DNA of 64,000 bases, taken from positions 58,931,075 to 58,995,074 of the forward strand of contig NC_088172.1 in NCBI RefSeq assembly GCF_028769735.1. The letters run 5' to 3'. Positions 32,941-45,045 of the stretch are shown here, piece after piece. The notes beneath the pieces were generated by a model. It was given only the letters and a program-made list of their open reading frames with translations, was not told the origin of the DNA and did not search any database. The translations under genes were made by a program, and so were the position numbers. Each line of letters starts with the position of its first letter. The stretch's first letter is position 1. Source of the DNA: Zonotrichia leucophrys gambelii (lineage: Eukaryota > Chordata > Aves > Passeriformes > Passerellidae).

Positions 32941-35900
32941 ATTTCAATGCACAAAAAAAAAAGGGTATATAAAGTTATTGTCTAAAACTGCAGGCATAAA
33001 ACATTATGCAGCATGTTTTTCCCAGATATAAGAAAGAATAATTAGAATCAAAAAGAGATAATCTGCAGTTTAATTTTGTTACTTTTAATGAAGATACAAT
33101 AGAGCCAAAGAAGAGATACACTATGGGGCAGAGATGAATATCCAGGTCTTTAAAATGAACAAAATAAATCTGCTAAAATAAATATAATAGGCAACCTGAA
33201 AATCTGTTTTCAACCAAGGTATGCCACTCTGTATGCATTACATGACACATTCATGATATTGACTCAGACAAATACTATAAGGTCCCATTTTCAGTTTAAC
33301 AAGGGAATTAATTTTTGTTGTGCTGTACACAGATCTCTGAGTGACTTTTATGACTAGGACGTGACTTTTACTGTTCATCATCTTACTATGGCTGTGATCA
33401 TCATAGCTTTTTTTTTAATGATAAAAAGACTGACTTCTCTATTTCTGGGGTGAGTACTGTTTACTAGCTTTGTGAAAATCAGAGAGGAAGCACACTGGGG
33501 CATTCCTGCACCAGGACATTTACACTGGTCCTAAACAGAAGACCTCTGTGCTTGAGGAGGTGGGAGTTTGTAAATAAGTTTTTGATAATAAATATGTTCT
33601 ACTAAGAAAATGCTCCAGCATAGGGCTGCATTAGGGTCTCTTTAAGTGAGAAGTGGCTTTGGAAAGCCCCTGACTCACGGCCTATGAAGCAAAGCAAAGA
33701 AGTAAAATTTCAGTTATAAGCAATTCAACTTTCTATTACATCTTAGCAAAAGTTCATCCTTGCTGCAGCCTTGCTAAGAGGAAGGTTCTCTCAGAAGGTG
33801 TGGGGGGGTAGTTCTGCAGATATGTGTGCCTGACTTAGGGCAGAGGCTGGAACAGTGGCAGTGCAAACAACACACCTGGTGTCTCTTAGAAAGGATCAAG
33901 AAATTAGTTTAAACAGAAGATTCACATTAGAAAAAGAGGCTTGGTAGTGCTTCTAGAGGAAAATGAAACTATTTGCAGGGTGAAGCTCCCAGAGACCAAT
34001 GTGCTTGGGGAGAGCAAGCTCAGGGGATGTGTTTTAGCAAGCAGGAACTGATTTCAGTTTCCAGTGATTACAGCTACAGCCCGATGGATTATTGGTAATA
34101 AATTCATCAAGTTCCATTTGAAAACTAATTAGAATTGTTGCTTCCGTTGCTTATGTAGACTAGTAATTTCCATTTAATTCTTAAATTTACTTATATATTC
34201 AGTTTTTCTCATGCCAACATGACCAGTTAGTTTTCATGTCTTTTGCTGTTCCCTAGTGTCTGTGTGTCTCTCTGGTTCCTTGTATTATTGTCTGTCCAGT
34301 TTTTTTCCATCTTTCGCATCTGGGAAACATTTCCTTGACATAAACATATGTGCACATACCCTCACTCACCAAAAAACAGCCCCAAAACTTAACTCTTATT
34401 AACTATTGTACTGTTATCCCTTAAAATTAAATCCTTTCTCCCATTTAACTATTCTTAACCTTTCTGCAAATATACTGCCCAGTGCTAGGAACTGAGACTG
34501 AAAGCCTCTCCTCTCATAAAGCAATATAAAATGCTAATCTTTGAACATATTCCTCCTGTCCAGTTCAATCAAAGCAGAACACATTAAATGTTGAGATGAC
34601 ATTTAGCTTTCATTCACCATAACAGGGAAAAATGCAGCTAGGAAACTCTATGACAGTTATCATATTTCTCTCATTTTCCTGGAAAGTTCCCTTTCACCCA
34701 TATTAGCATCTTACACTAATTGAGAAGGAAGTGAAAAATTACTCCATGGAACATTCAAAGTCTGATGATACAGTGACATCCAAAGATTTTCTCTTATGAG
34801 TCATTAACTGATTTTTTAATATTTGCCAGAGCCTGAAATTCTGTATTTATTTCTAGGCTTTTTTAAAAGACTTAAGTGAAAGATGTGGTCATATCCTAGA
34901 GATGCAGTGCCAGGGAATTAACAGTGAATGTATAATCAATATTTCCAGCATCTATTGATTTATGTCAGTAATTACTTCTGAACCTATAATGCTGACTGTT
35001 GCCTTCTCTCTATAGTGAAAAAATACTGTTTGTGCCAAGGGATTCCTTATTTATCTCAATAAATTAAGTATAATAGTGATAACTCTAAACAAGTGTTTAT
35101 ATTATATGGCACCTTTGACACTGACCTTGAGAGTAATTCATTCAGAATTTTCTTGGCATGAATTAGTAAAGGAAGTAGTAATTCCAGTCAGAGTCAGACA
35201 GCAAAACCCATGGGCTGAGCCAGCCTGGGCAATGCTGATGTAGAATATATAATTAAAAGATAACAAGTCAGCTCTCCTGAAAACTTGCACAGATAAGCTA
35301 AGAAGAAACTGTCTAAGTTGGATTGCTGGGAAACTTGTTTTGCAATAACTTACGGAAATTGAAGTCCAGTACTGAGTTTCTCTAGATTAGTAGTTCATAA
35401 CTGAAAAAAGAGACCTGCAAATTTGCCACTTTGTTGGGACTCTGTTTCTATAAAGAGCACTTCTAAAAATCAGAGGCTTTACTTGCCCACTCTATTATGC
35501 TTTTCCAAGGTTTAAGGTGTTCCAAATTTTGTCAAAATTCATAGGACTGGAGTAATGGATTTTTAGTAGCTTCTATGTATACTCAGCTCCTTTCAAAAAC
35601 AAACCCACAGAAACTGTGGCTGTGTTTCCTGTGATTGAGAAGCAGTATTGAAGAGCAGTGGTTGGTACAATTACCATTCAGTTTGGTCCATCTTAGAATA
35701 TTTACAGAGTGGCCACAGCATTATTCCTCACTTGGTTGTAATCATGTTAATTATCACAGCGGTAATTCATCTCTTGAACCACTTGATTATTTGAGCATTC
35801 ACCTGTTGCTTAAATGTGTTCTTTTGTTTGGGATAGACACCCTCCTTTCCTTGCTATTTATTTTTTCTGATAAAATCACCAAGATTTTAAAGGAACAAAA

Positions 35901-38900
35901 ACCATAAAACATCATCTTTTTAAACTGAAAAGAACACAAAGAACATGGCCTCTAATTAGGCATGATGACAAAGACTATGTGTTAGTGCTCTCAATGATAA
36001 AAAACACTAGAGCTTAAAATGCTTAATGGAAGTTAAATTGTATTTTTCTAGCATTATTTAACATTGAAAAAAGATTTTGATGCTTTAAAGTCTATTGTTA
36101 AAATTAGCAGTGTGATTTGCACATTTGAAACTAAGCATAAGTGTAAGAAATGTCTTTTGCTACAAAAGTTACCAAAGATATAGAAAACATTTTTATAGCA
36201 GAAATCCTCTTGTTAGAAATGCTTGTCCCTTATGTGATTTCCCCATATTGCTGAGTTAATGAAATACAAAGCAATATCCTTTGATAGGTCACATCTACTG
36301 AAGTTAACAAGAGGAGGAAATGCATATGGATGTAGTGAGCTGTCATTCAGCATTTATTTCTGATTGGTAACGCCAGAGTCAGCCCTTCTGTAGTAGAGAA
36401 CTGAATTAAAAATCTTCACATTAACTTACATTATTAATACTACAAAAAGTTAACTGGAAAAAATGCTGACAAAAGGTATTTTTTGAGTTATCTTATAAAA
36501 GCAGTGAATCTTTCATTTTTGTCAGAAAATGGATGTCAATATTTTAATTACCACAAACTGGTTTTACCTGATAGAAGAACTGTGGCTATATGGTGCTAGC
36601 AAATCAGTAGGGGAGATAATACTGCAGCCTAATTTTAAGATTCTTTTCAATTCTCGTTTTATTGGTATAACCTACTTATTACAGGAAAAAAAAACCTCAA
36701 CAAAATTATCAAAAAAACCCAGCACAACAACAACAACTACCCCTCAAACCAAAAGACCTAAATAGCTCCAGAAAGGTTCAAGCTTTAGAAAAACACCCCT
36801 CTTTCTATAATGCTTCCCTTTGTGATGGCCAGAGCTTTTAACAACCTTTCCCTCAGAGTCAGAAGCATTTCTGTGAAGGCTGCAGGTAGATGTGTATTGC
36901 AGCCTCAGCTGAGATCAGCAGGTTCTGCTGCCATGGCTATTATGTAAGACTCTTCCTCAAAGAGAAAAGATATCTTTTTTGATTAAGAACTTAATACCCT
37001 GAGCTCTCAGCATGACACATAAAGTCCCAGTTGCCTAATGGAAAGATTGAAACGGCAGCTCTCAAAAAGGGTTTGAATTCCCATCTGGTCCAGAAAAAGA
37101 AGCAAGAAATTTCATATTCACCTGCCTGCCTGTATGCCAAGGTTTCCATACAGGCTGGAGATGCAGGGTTGCAAGGGATATGTTTATATTTTGACAGGAT
37201 ATGACATCCTTTACAGGCAGATCCTTCCCTGCCTGGTGACATATCTCTGTGTTTCTGAAGACCATGGGCTACACAACAGTAATGTTTTTCTTGATTTGGA
37301 GGAAAAACCTCTATGACAGTTGTTTGTATTTTTTTTTTTTCATTTGCAATTCCCAGAAATTAACATTAGCAACTACTTTGAAGTGTTCTTTCCAGTGTAA
37401 TTAATTGCTGAGAATTTAATATATCTGAAATATATCTCTACCTTAAAGGTTTGACACTTTTGCTTTATTGCCTTGCATATGGCAAGTCCAGGGGCAATCT
37501 CCTTAATAAGCATAGAAGAATTATATTGTGCTTGTGAAATCTGGGGGAAGAGAATCAAAGGCAGAAAATATAAATTAGGCAGGTTTTGTTGATAGGTCGT
37601 TCTGGGCTAAGGAATGATTAAAAATTTGATAGTAAGACAAAGTTCTAATAGGTATAATTGTTTGATGAATGCAGAGTGCTAGCACAACAGCTCATAAAAA
37701 TAAGTTGTTCCTGAGAGTGAAGAATGGGTCAAATCTTGGCCTTGCCAGCGACATAAAGATGTCCAGCTACCACCTTATATTCCATCAAGGGAGTCCCAGT
37801 GAATGAGTGCAATGCAGCATGCACTTACTATTTTTCTGAAGTGAAACTGCAAAACTGTAAAAAAAACCTGCAAAACTGGCTGTGCTGTTGAATTCCTCAA
37901 AGGTGTTCGCTAACTTGACAGTTTGACCTCTTGAGGAACACATGGGAATATGCATGAGAAGTTAGCTTGACTTAACTTCTTGTTCTTTGTTTGGTGCTGT
38001 TGCTGCTGCCTTTTGGCTTTTGTGAGGGAAATTGCCCTTTTCTTGCATTCTCAGCTCTAGCTGTAAAGCAGACTGCCATCAACAAACTTCTGCCTTGGAA
38101 ACCTAATATATAAGATTTGCCTGCCAGCAGTTTGCTAGCTGCTATTGAGCACAAAAAATGGTGTCTTGGGGTATGATCAAGTTTTTACCTTAGCTTTATA
38201 AATATTCATTATCTTACATTTTCACTAATTGCTCTAGAGCAAGAGAAAATGTTAATTTTTAATCAATAATACAGCATCCTTGAGAACATTTTACAAATTA
38301 GGACTTCATTACAGTCCCAGCATATGTTGTTAATGTTGGTTGTTACATGCTAATTAGTTGAGATTTTTTTTAATCAGGAGTAACACTGGAAGTACAAGCT
38401 ATGAAGCTGTCATTGGGCAGAAATTCTCCAGGCAAAGGTCAAGTAAAAGCTCACATATAGAAGAAGTGGGATGTAGTTACTTGCTGTCTGAATTTACTCG
38501 TGAAATTAGTTGGTAAGGAAATTAAGTTCTTTTCCTAATATAGGTTAATAAACTGTATGCGTAATGCACAGGAATTTCTTCTGATTTCTGATTTCACCAT
38601 TTTAAGGCACCATGATTATAAATTGATGGGTTTTTTGAAGGCTAAGCATTTTAAAGCACATAGATTTATTCATGCAGACTATCAATTACTTTGATATCCT
38701 TTGAATTAGCATTCAAGTTGAGGGTCTTTGAACTGAAAGGATTTCATTAATTGAAGGCAAAAGATAGGGAGTCCATAATTCCTTTGGATGTAACTGCCAT
38801 GAATCTTGAAATGTGGCAGGAGGAGTCATTAGCAGAGTGCCATTCACATTGGCTCATCAGAAAGGGAATTTGATGTGATTGCCTCAAGCAGAGTACAGGA

Positions 38901-41900
38901 GGTCAGCACGGGCCAATACCCTCAGCTAACAGAAATGTAGAAAGTTCACAGAGCTGCATGACAGCTAGCTCCAGTAATCCTGACTCCTCTGTCTACATGA
39001 GTTGTTTCTCTGGGAGAAACCCATCGTCAACTGCTCAAGGCTCTTGCCATTTAAATTCTTAAAGGGATTTTATTTTTTATTAGCTGACATTTCTGTAATA
39101 TTCTACATGACTTAACATTATTTTTAGGGGTAGTAGTAAGGTTCAGTAAGAGATTACAGATCAAGACAATGACCTGCTCTGTCTCTTCTGTGTGTTTCAC
39201 TTCTAGTTTTTCTCAGTGTTAAATGTTCTCCTATTATAGCTCTTCTGTAATTTCACATACTATTAAATACAAACAGAAAATCTTGACTCTTTGCACACTG
39301 AGAAGATATGTGACCTGTCAGGAAGGCCCATTTCTCCACTTCATTTAGCAGAGAGAAATTGGGCACAACAAGGATGGATTTTTGAGAGGAGACAGCACCA
39401 ATCACCAATTCTCAATTCTTTTGTGCTTTAGTTTATTCAGCTGGTACAGGACTGGGCAGGAAGGCACACTTGAATGAGTGTCGGAATTTACCTTTCTTCC
39501 CCCTGCACCACCAACTTGGATGTGGACAATTCTGAGAGCAAATGAGGAAGTGTGGTCTGGCAGAGCCGCCCAAAGCAATGAAACATAATGGGGGGCCTGA
39601 GGGTCTTTGTCCAATATATGAAATGTGACATTCTGTTACTGGGAAGGAGTATGTACCTCTAAACTTGTGCTTTTTATCTTATCCAGCATCGAAAATATGA
39701 AATCTGCAGCTGTTTCATCTCCTTTACTAGACTTAAGTTACAAAAGTTTAAATCCTTACCAGTTCTGTAGCACGCAAGAAACATGTTACTCTTTATACAG
39801 CAGTTGAAATTATACGTACAACTTTATGCCTGCTAATTCTATTCCCTGCCTCACTATTCCCTGCTTATTTATCCTTCACTATCCCATTTTGCCACATTAA
39901 TGTTAAAATGAATATTCCCCAAAATAAGAAGTTGATACACCAAATTGAGCCAAGTGGTCTTGTTTTCTGTCTGAGAAATTGATGTGACTTCATGCCTACA
40001 GAGAAGTAAAGGGAAGAGATTAAGTTTTCTAAACCTGAGTTATTTCAGTTACTTCTGTAGAACACCTACCATTTCTTCAAATGACAGTTCCTGGCCTCAG
40101 CCTCCATAAGAAGAACTGGAGGCTGGAAATGATTGAACACATTGACTTTATTCATAAACCTGAAAAATTAGTAAACTGATAAATCCAGAAGAAAGCATGG
40201 AAAAGGCTGAAGCTGAATGATAGCAAAAATTGCTCTCATGTGAAAACTGCAGTGCAGACAAGGTTCTGTGGTTTGGTTTTGTTTGGAGGGCTGGGTTTCT
40301 TTGTTTTTTAAGGGTTCTTTTTTGTTTGGTTGAGTTTTTTGCTTACTGAGAGCAAGACTTTCTGTGGTGGTTCTAACTGTGGTTACTACTTTTAAAACTG
40401 CTGCCTTTTAAGAGCTGTGTGAGTTGCACTCGGTTGTGGTCACATGAAAGTTCACGCTTAGCCTCTGGGGCTGTGAAAAGGTTCAGCTGATAGTTAAAAT
40501 AAAAGGTGGGTCATTCACTGCTAGTCATACCTTAAATCTGTTGACACTTTTGGGGAAGTACTTTCCATGCCATTACATGCAAAGGCTCCATTTCCCCTTT
40601 CAATTGCCATTTCAGGCTGTAGCTATATTTTCTCTGACAGTCAAGTCTTGAGTTTTTATGTCTCCTGTCACAGTTACAAAATGTTAATGATTTCATTCAA
40701 GCAACTAGTCAAATTAGATTCTCACACCATTTATATTATTTATGCATCTTATTTTACTATCTCTCAATAGTACTTTTGATCACTAATGCTCAGTGACTCT
40801 TAAACCTTGTCCAAAGTCCCTGGATTACTGGAGTGTTTTCTTCTTTATTATTTTATTAAGCATAATAGGTTTGTGGCCTATCACAGTACCTGCTTTATTC
40901 ATTCAGTTTCACAAGTTTTGGTGCTGTGTATACCCTCAGATTTAAGCCTTCCATGCAAGTCTCAGATCTAGAAGTCATCTCTGAATCAACAGGAATCAGA
41001 AATATTAGAGACTGTAAAAATAAGGAAGTCACAAATATTTCATTTTTAAAGTAACACCTTCACAGCTCTTCTGTGTATCTCCTGTTTAATTCTTGCCTGG
41101 CATTATATTGAGTCAGATATGAGTATGTGCAGCTTTCTAGGTAGTAAATGCTATGATTTTAAAACGTGGTAATTGGTGACACTACTGCCAAACAGTGGAG
41201 CTCCAGTATTTCTCAGTCTTTTGAATCCAAACTCAAACACATGCAGTATTTGGAAATACCGCTATGCTGTACGACTCATTTGTCTCTTATGAGATGGTTC
41301 TTCTGGCAAGAAGCAGTCCTCAAAAAAAAAACACCAAAAAACTTGGAAATGGTGACCTGGGCAATGGCAATCCAGCTTTTTCATATTTCTTCTTTGCAGT
41401 AGGGAAGATTCAATAACTCCATTTTTTTGGACACAGAGATGACAGTATTATTGTGAGGGAAGAGAGCAGAGTGAATGAGGGCTTGGAGGGTAAATATAGA
41501 AGTGTATCTGTGTGTGTATATATGAAGTATAAGGGTAGATACATCTGATAAGAACAAGTGATTTGATTTGATCTGATTTTCTAGTTATCCCAGAAATCCA
41601 TTGAACAACCTTTTTTCAGATGTAAATTAAATCTAAACAGAAAGCCAAAGCAAATTGCATATCCATTTATTCCACACAAGGGAAGAAAATTCCATAAATA
41701 AACTTAGAATCAGCTTGGATTTTTTTAATGTTCATTTTATTGCACATGCCCCTTGACAGTTACTTAATTTTAAATGGTTTGGGTTTTGAATCATAGATTT
41801 TGAGCACATATCTCTTCAAAGAGATTATCAGTGCTTCTGCATTCTAAAATAAACTTTGATATAAGTAAAGCAAAGTAAAAATCCTTCAGTAATAAAATTT

Positions 41901-44877
41901 AAAGGTACTTTATGTTGTAGTTCAAAAATCCCAGATAATTTAAAACACCATTCCTTTTTATTTCTGTTTTCTTCACTTTTTCATATTAAAAATGTAATAT
42001 AGTAGACTTTAAATTGTAAATATATATACAGTGTATTTAAGAAAAATATATTAAAATATTGCATACACTGTATACTCATTTTCACTTACTGTTAGCTGAT
42101 TCAAAAAAACTGCAAGTCAAATTTAAATATTCCAACATTGAGAACAGCTCACTTACTAACATGAGACTTGTTTGATCCACACCTGTATAATTTGGTCTAA
42201 AATGGGGGCAGGTGGAAACAGTTACAGTGCTAGTTTAAATTCATTTGAACAGACATCCAACTGAGATGATGGTATAGATGGAAATATTTCAATCCAGCAA
42301 CTATAATAGCATACCTAAGTAATGTTTGCTTATTGGTTTTTGTGGGTGTTTTCTTTGGTTTTTGGTTATTTTTTCATTTAGCCTTTGAAGAACAAAAATC
42401 AGGACTTTTTTCAAAACACTACAGATGAAAAAAGGGATAGATGGACGGAACCAGGGAAACATACTAGGAGGTTAATCAGTTTCCTAGGACAAACTCCTCA
42501 TCATGGTAATATATTTATTTGTCCTGGGTTTACCCTCCACATTTGCCTTGTGCTTCTTCAAGAGCCCTCATCAGGATTTAGAGAATTCTTAGCATTCTTA
42601 GGACGAGACTTTATTGGTAAAGAAAAAATCAGCATGGGAGCACTCAAAACAGTAAGAAATGTCACTGCCTGGCATTAAAGTGAAGATTCCAGCAACACTG
42701 ATTAATTTCAGCTATTTCAATATTTTCAAAGCCACAAAATTATCTCCCTCAGATTATCAAAGGCTATTTTAGGATTATTTGAACCCTTTGTAAGAAGAGT
42801 CCTTGAGGATTCACTGCCATTTTTGATCCAAATGTGTAGCTTTCATATTGACTGAATTGAAATTTTCATGAGAAGAAATCTTGTAGCATCTTTCTCTTTT
42901 ATACCTCTGGGTAAAGCTCTGCTCCCCACATCTCAATTAAATCAGCATTGACCTTGCAGCTCCCAGTAGAAAACACAAAAGTTTGCCTTGTCAGATTTTT
43001 CCCCTGCTGTTTTCAAGAAATTTTTGTGCTCTTCAGAACTGTAGGATCAAACCTTCGAAAATACATCCAAAGCACACCATGGACATGCTACAAGTACAAT
43101 CTCTATATTAAAGGTAACCAGTTGCACAGCTCTACATTCTTCTTCTGGAAACAGTTAAAATCAGACAGAAGTTCAGCAAAATGAATTTTACAGTCCTCAT
43201 TTGCACTACTGGATCACCTCAAGCCTCTGTAAATTGCTAGGAGTGTGGTGTGCCATATGCCAGGCTGGAATTGGTGGTGGGGATTATTGGGATGGAGCAG
43301 AAGTGTTATAGATAGAGCAGGTGTACCATAACTGGTTTCACTGCCAGTCAGTAACTGGGTCTTGTAAGAACAACTTGGTGTAGAGGACAAACTGGGAGTT
43401 TTCTCAGGGTCCAGGTCTGCACATGTCTCCCGTGAAGACCTGGGCACTGAGAAAAATAAATCTGCAAAGTGTTTAGGATTCTTTTTTCCTTCATCTCTGC
43501 AGAGGGGCTTGTGCACATACATATGCATTTCCTACAAAACGTAGAACAGAGACCCACAATGAAGGTGATGCTTCCTGAATCCTGAAGGTGGAGGGATATT
43601 TTTGTAGAACATTCTTGCACAGGGAATGAATAATAGAAAGATATAATTGATTTGTAGGCACTATATTTTCTACATTATTCTCTACATTTTATTGAGCATT
43701 TACTCAGAAAGAAATTGCAGCATATTTTGCATTTTTATTATTTTTACTTGTAAAAATAGACTCCTCAAGTAGTTTTAACAGGCCTTTGTATTTTGTCATA
43801 TGTCTAGAGTATGGTATAGGTGTTTTATTTTTCACCTTTTCCATTTTTTTGTACTGGACTTTTAAAAAATCCCTTATTAGTAACTGGAACTTATGCCATA
43901 CTGTATTCTTAGAGTACAACAGATCAAAACCCTCAAGCCCATTCAGTTAGGTTTGCTAACATTTATGCTTTTAACTATTGCATGCTTTTCAAAAGGTTTC
44001 TGTTGTATTACCTTGAAAGTCTTTTTCTTCCTAAGAAGCAGTTTTGTAAGGTTGGGTATTTAGAGGCTTATTAAAGATCTGGTCAGGAAGGACAGTTTGT
44101 TGGGTTTCAATTTTTTCCTGTTTTACTCTTGTATTTGGATGAGTATTAGCATCATGTATCTTACAGACTGGCTTCTTCAGTAAAATATGTTTCTCCAGGC
44201 ATTCTCCCCTAGACTACAGAAGTCATATCCAAATTCATCACTCCCTTTCTATTTCCAAGCCAAGTGAGATGCTCTGACTGGCTATTTTTCATCATTCTTG
44301 GGGGCATTTGGTGTGTATGAGGGCAGATGGTTTTGCTCAGCTTCGTCTTTGACAATATGTGTATTACAGTAGACTTTACAGAATCAAGACCAGAAAGAAC
44401 TAATAAATTCTTTATGTCCTCTAAACAGTTTTGTTTCTTTTTCTCCAATCAGATTGAATATATATGTTGATTGTAATTTCTTCTGCAGATAGTAAAGGGG
44501 GATAAGAAGAGTTGATACTTGGTTTTCATTTTACTAAAAGTGTGGCCTGGTAAAAGTAGGACATAAAGAAAGCAGAAATAAGGCCTGAAAATCTGGGACT
44601 CGGAAGTTGTCCAGTCATAGCCTGATCTGCCCTGCTTAGCAGAAATAGGTCATGTAATCAGCAGAAGTGCTATTAAAGCAGCACACATTTTTGCCAGTTT
44701 GGATGGGTTTGTTCACTTGTCATCAGCTGGTATAAAAAACTGTCGGATACAAGATATATGTATATATTACAAGGAGTATAAAGCAGTTATTAGGTATTTA
44801 TAATTAGGTAATTATTGGTAGCACACAGAAGACAGGTAGGATTTAATGAGCCCTTAGGCTTAGCCCCAGTCCATCAG
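32941..44877. other. Non-genic unique sequence
   Basis: The longest stretch without recognised repeats. No gene was seen; open frames are at most 104 codons. T/G-rich text lies at 40,265-40,345 and 42,330-42,375, and its A/C counterpart at 36,680-36,765. A 12-bp perfect inverted repeat lies at 42,025-42,074 (listed). Parts around 38,260-39,010 have the texture of conserved non-coding DNA, at low confidence. Confidence 0.5.
42025..42074. other. Perfect 12-bp inverted repeat (hairpin)
   Basis: TATACAGTGTAT at 42,025-42,036 is exactly matched by ATACACTGTATA at 42,063-42,074, leaving a 26-base AT-rich loop. The stem does not extend on either side. It could form a small stem-loop in RNA. There is no evidence that it is expressed or is a microRNA. 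Confidence 0.85.
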
Positions 44878-45045
44878 CACCAGCTCTTAGGCCGAGCGTG
44901 CGGCACCTGCGGCCAGCCCGGCCCGGGGCAGGGTCAGCCCTGCGGCCCCGGCACCAGCTCGGCTGCTGAGCCGCCGTCTGCCACCAGCTCTGTCACCACT
45001 GCTGTCACTGCCGCCTCAGAGCCGTGACCTGAGGATTCCCCGCTC
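44878..45045. other. Isolated CpG-rich patch
   Basis: About 14 CpG dinucleotides fall within roughly 150 bp (44,893-45,041), while flanking kilobases have very few. The word CACCAGCTC occurs three times (about 44,879, 44,952 and 44,983). A CpG-dense patch in an AT-rich desert may be a small orphan CpG island (promoter or enhancer), or a recent GC-rich insertion such as part of an LTR. Open frames of 70 codons (+) and 85 codons (-) cross it, both low-complexity in A/S/T/P/G, so probably not real genes. A pyrimidine tract with TTTCAG follows at about 45,215-45,229. Confidence 0.5.

Noticed and set aside
41785..41840. AATCATAGATTTTGAG followed by AAAGAGATTATCAG, faintly like a CR1 3' end
   Set aside because: Too few matching bases and the GGAAGGGACC-type block is missing.
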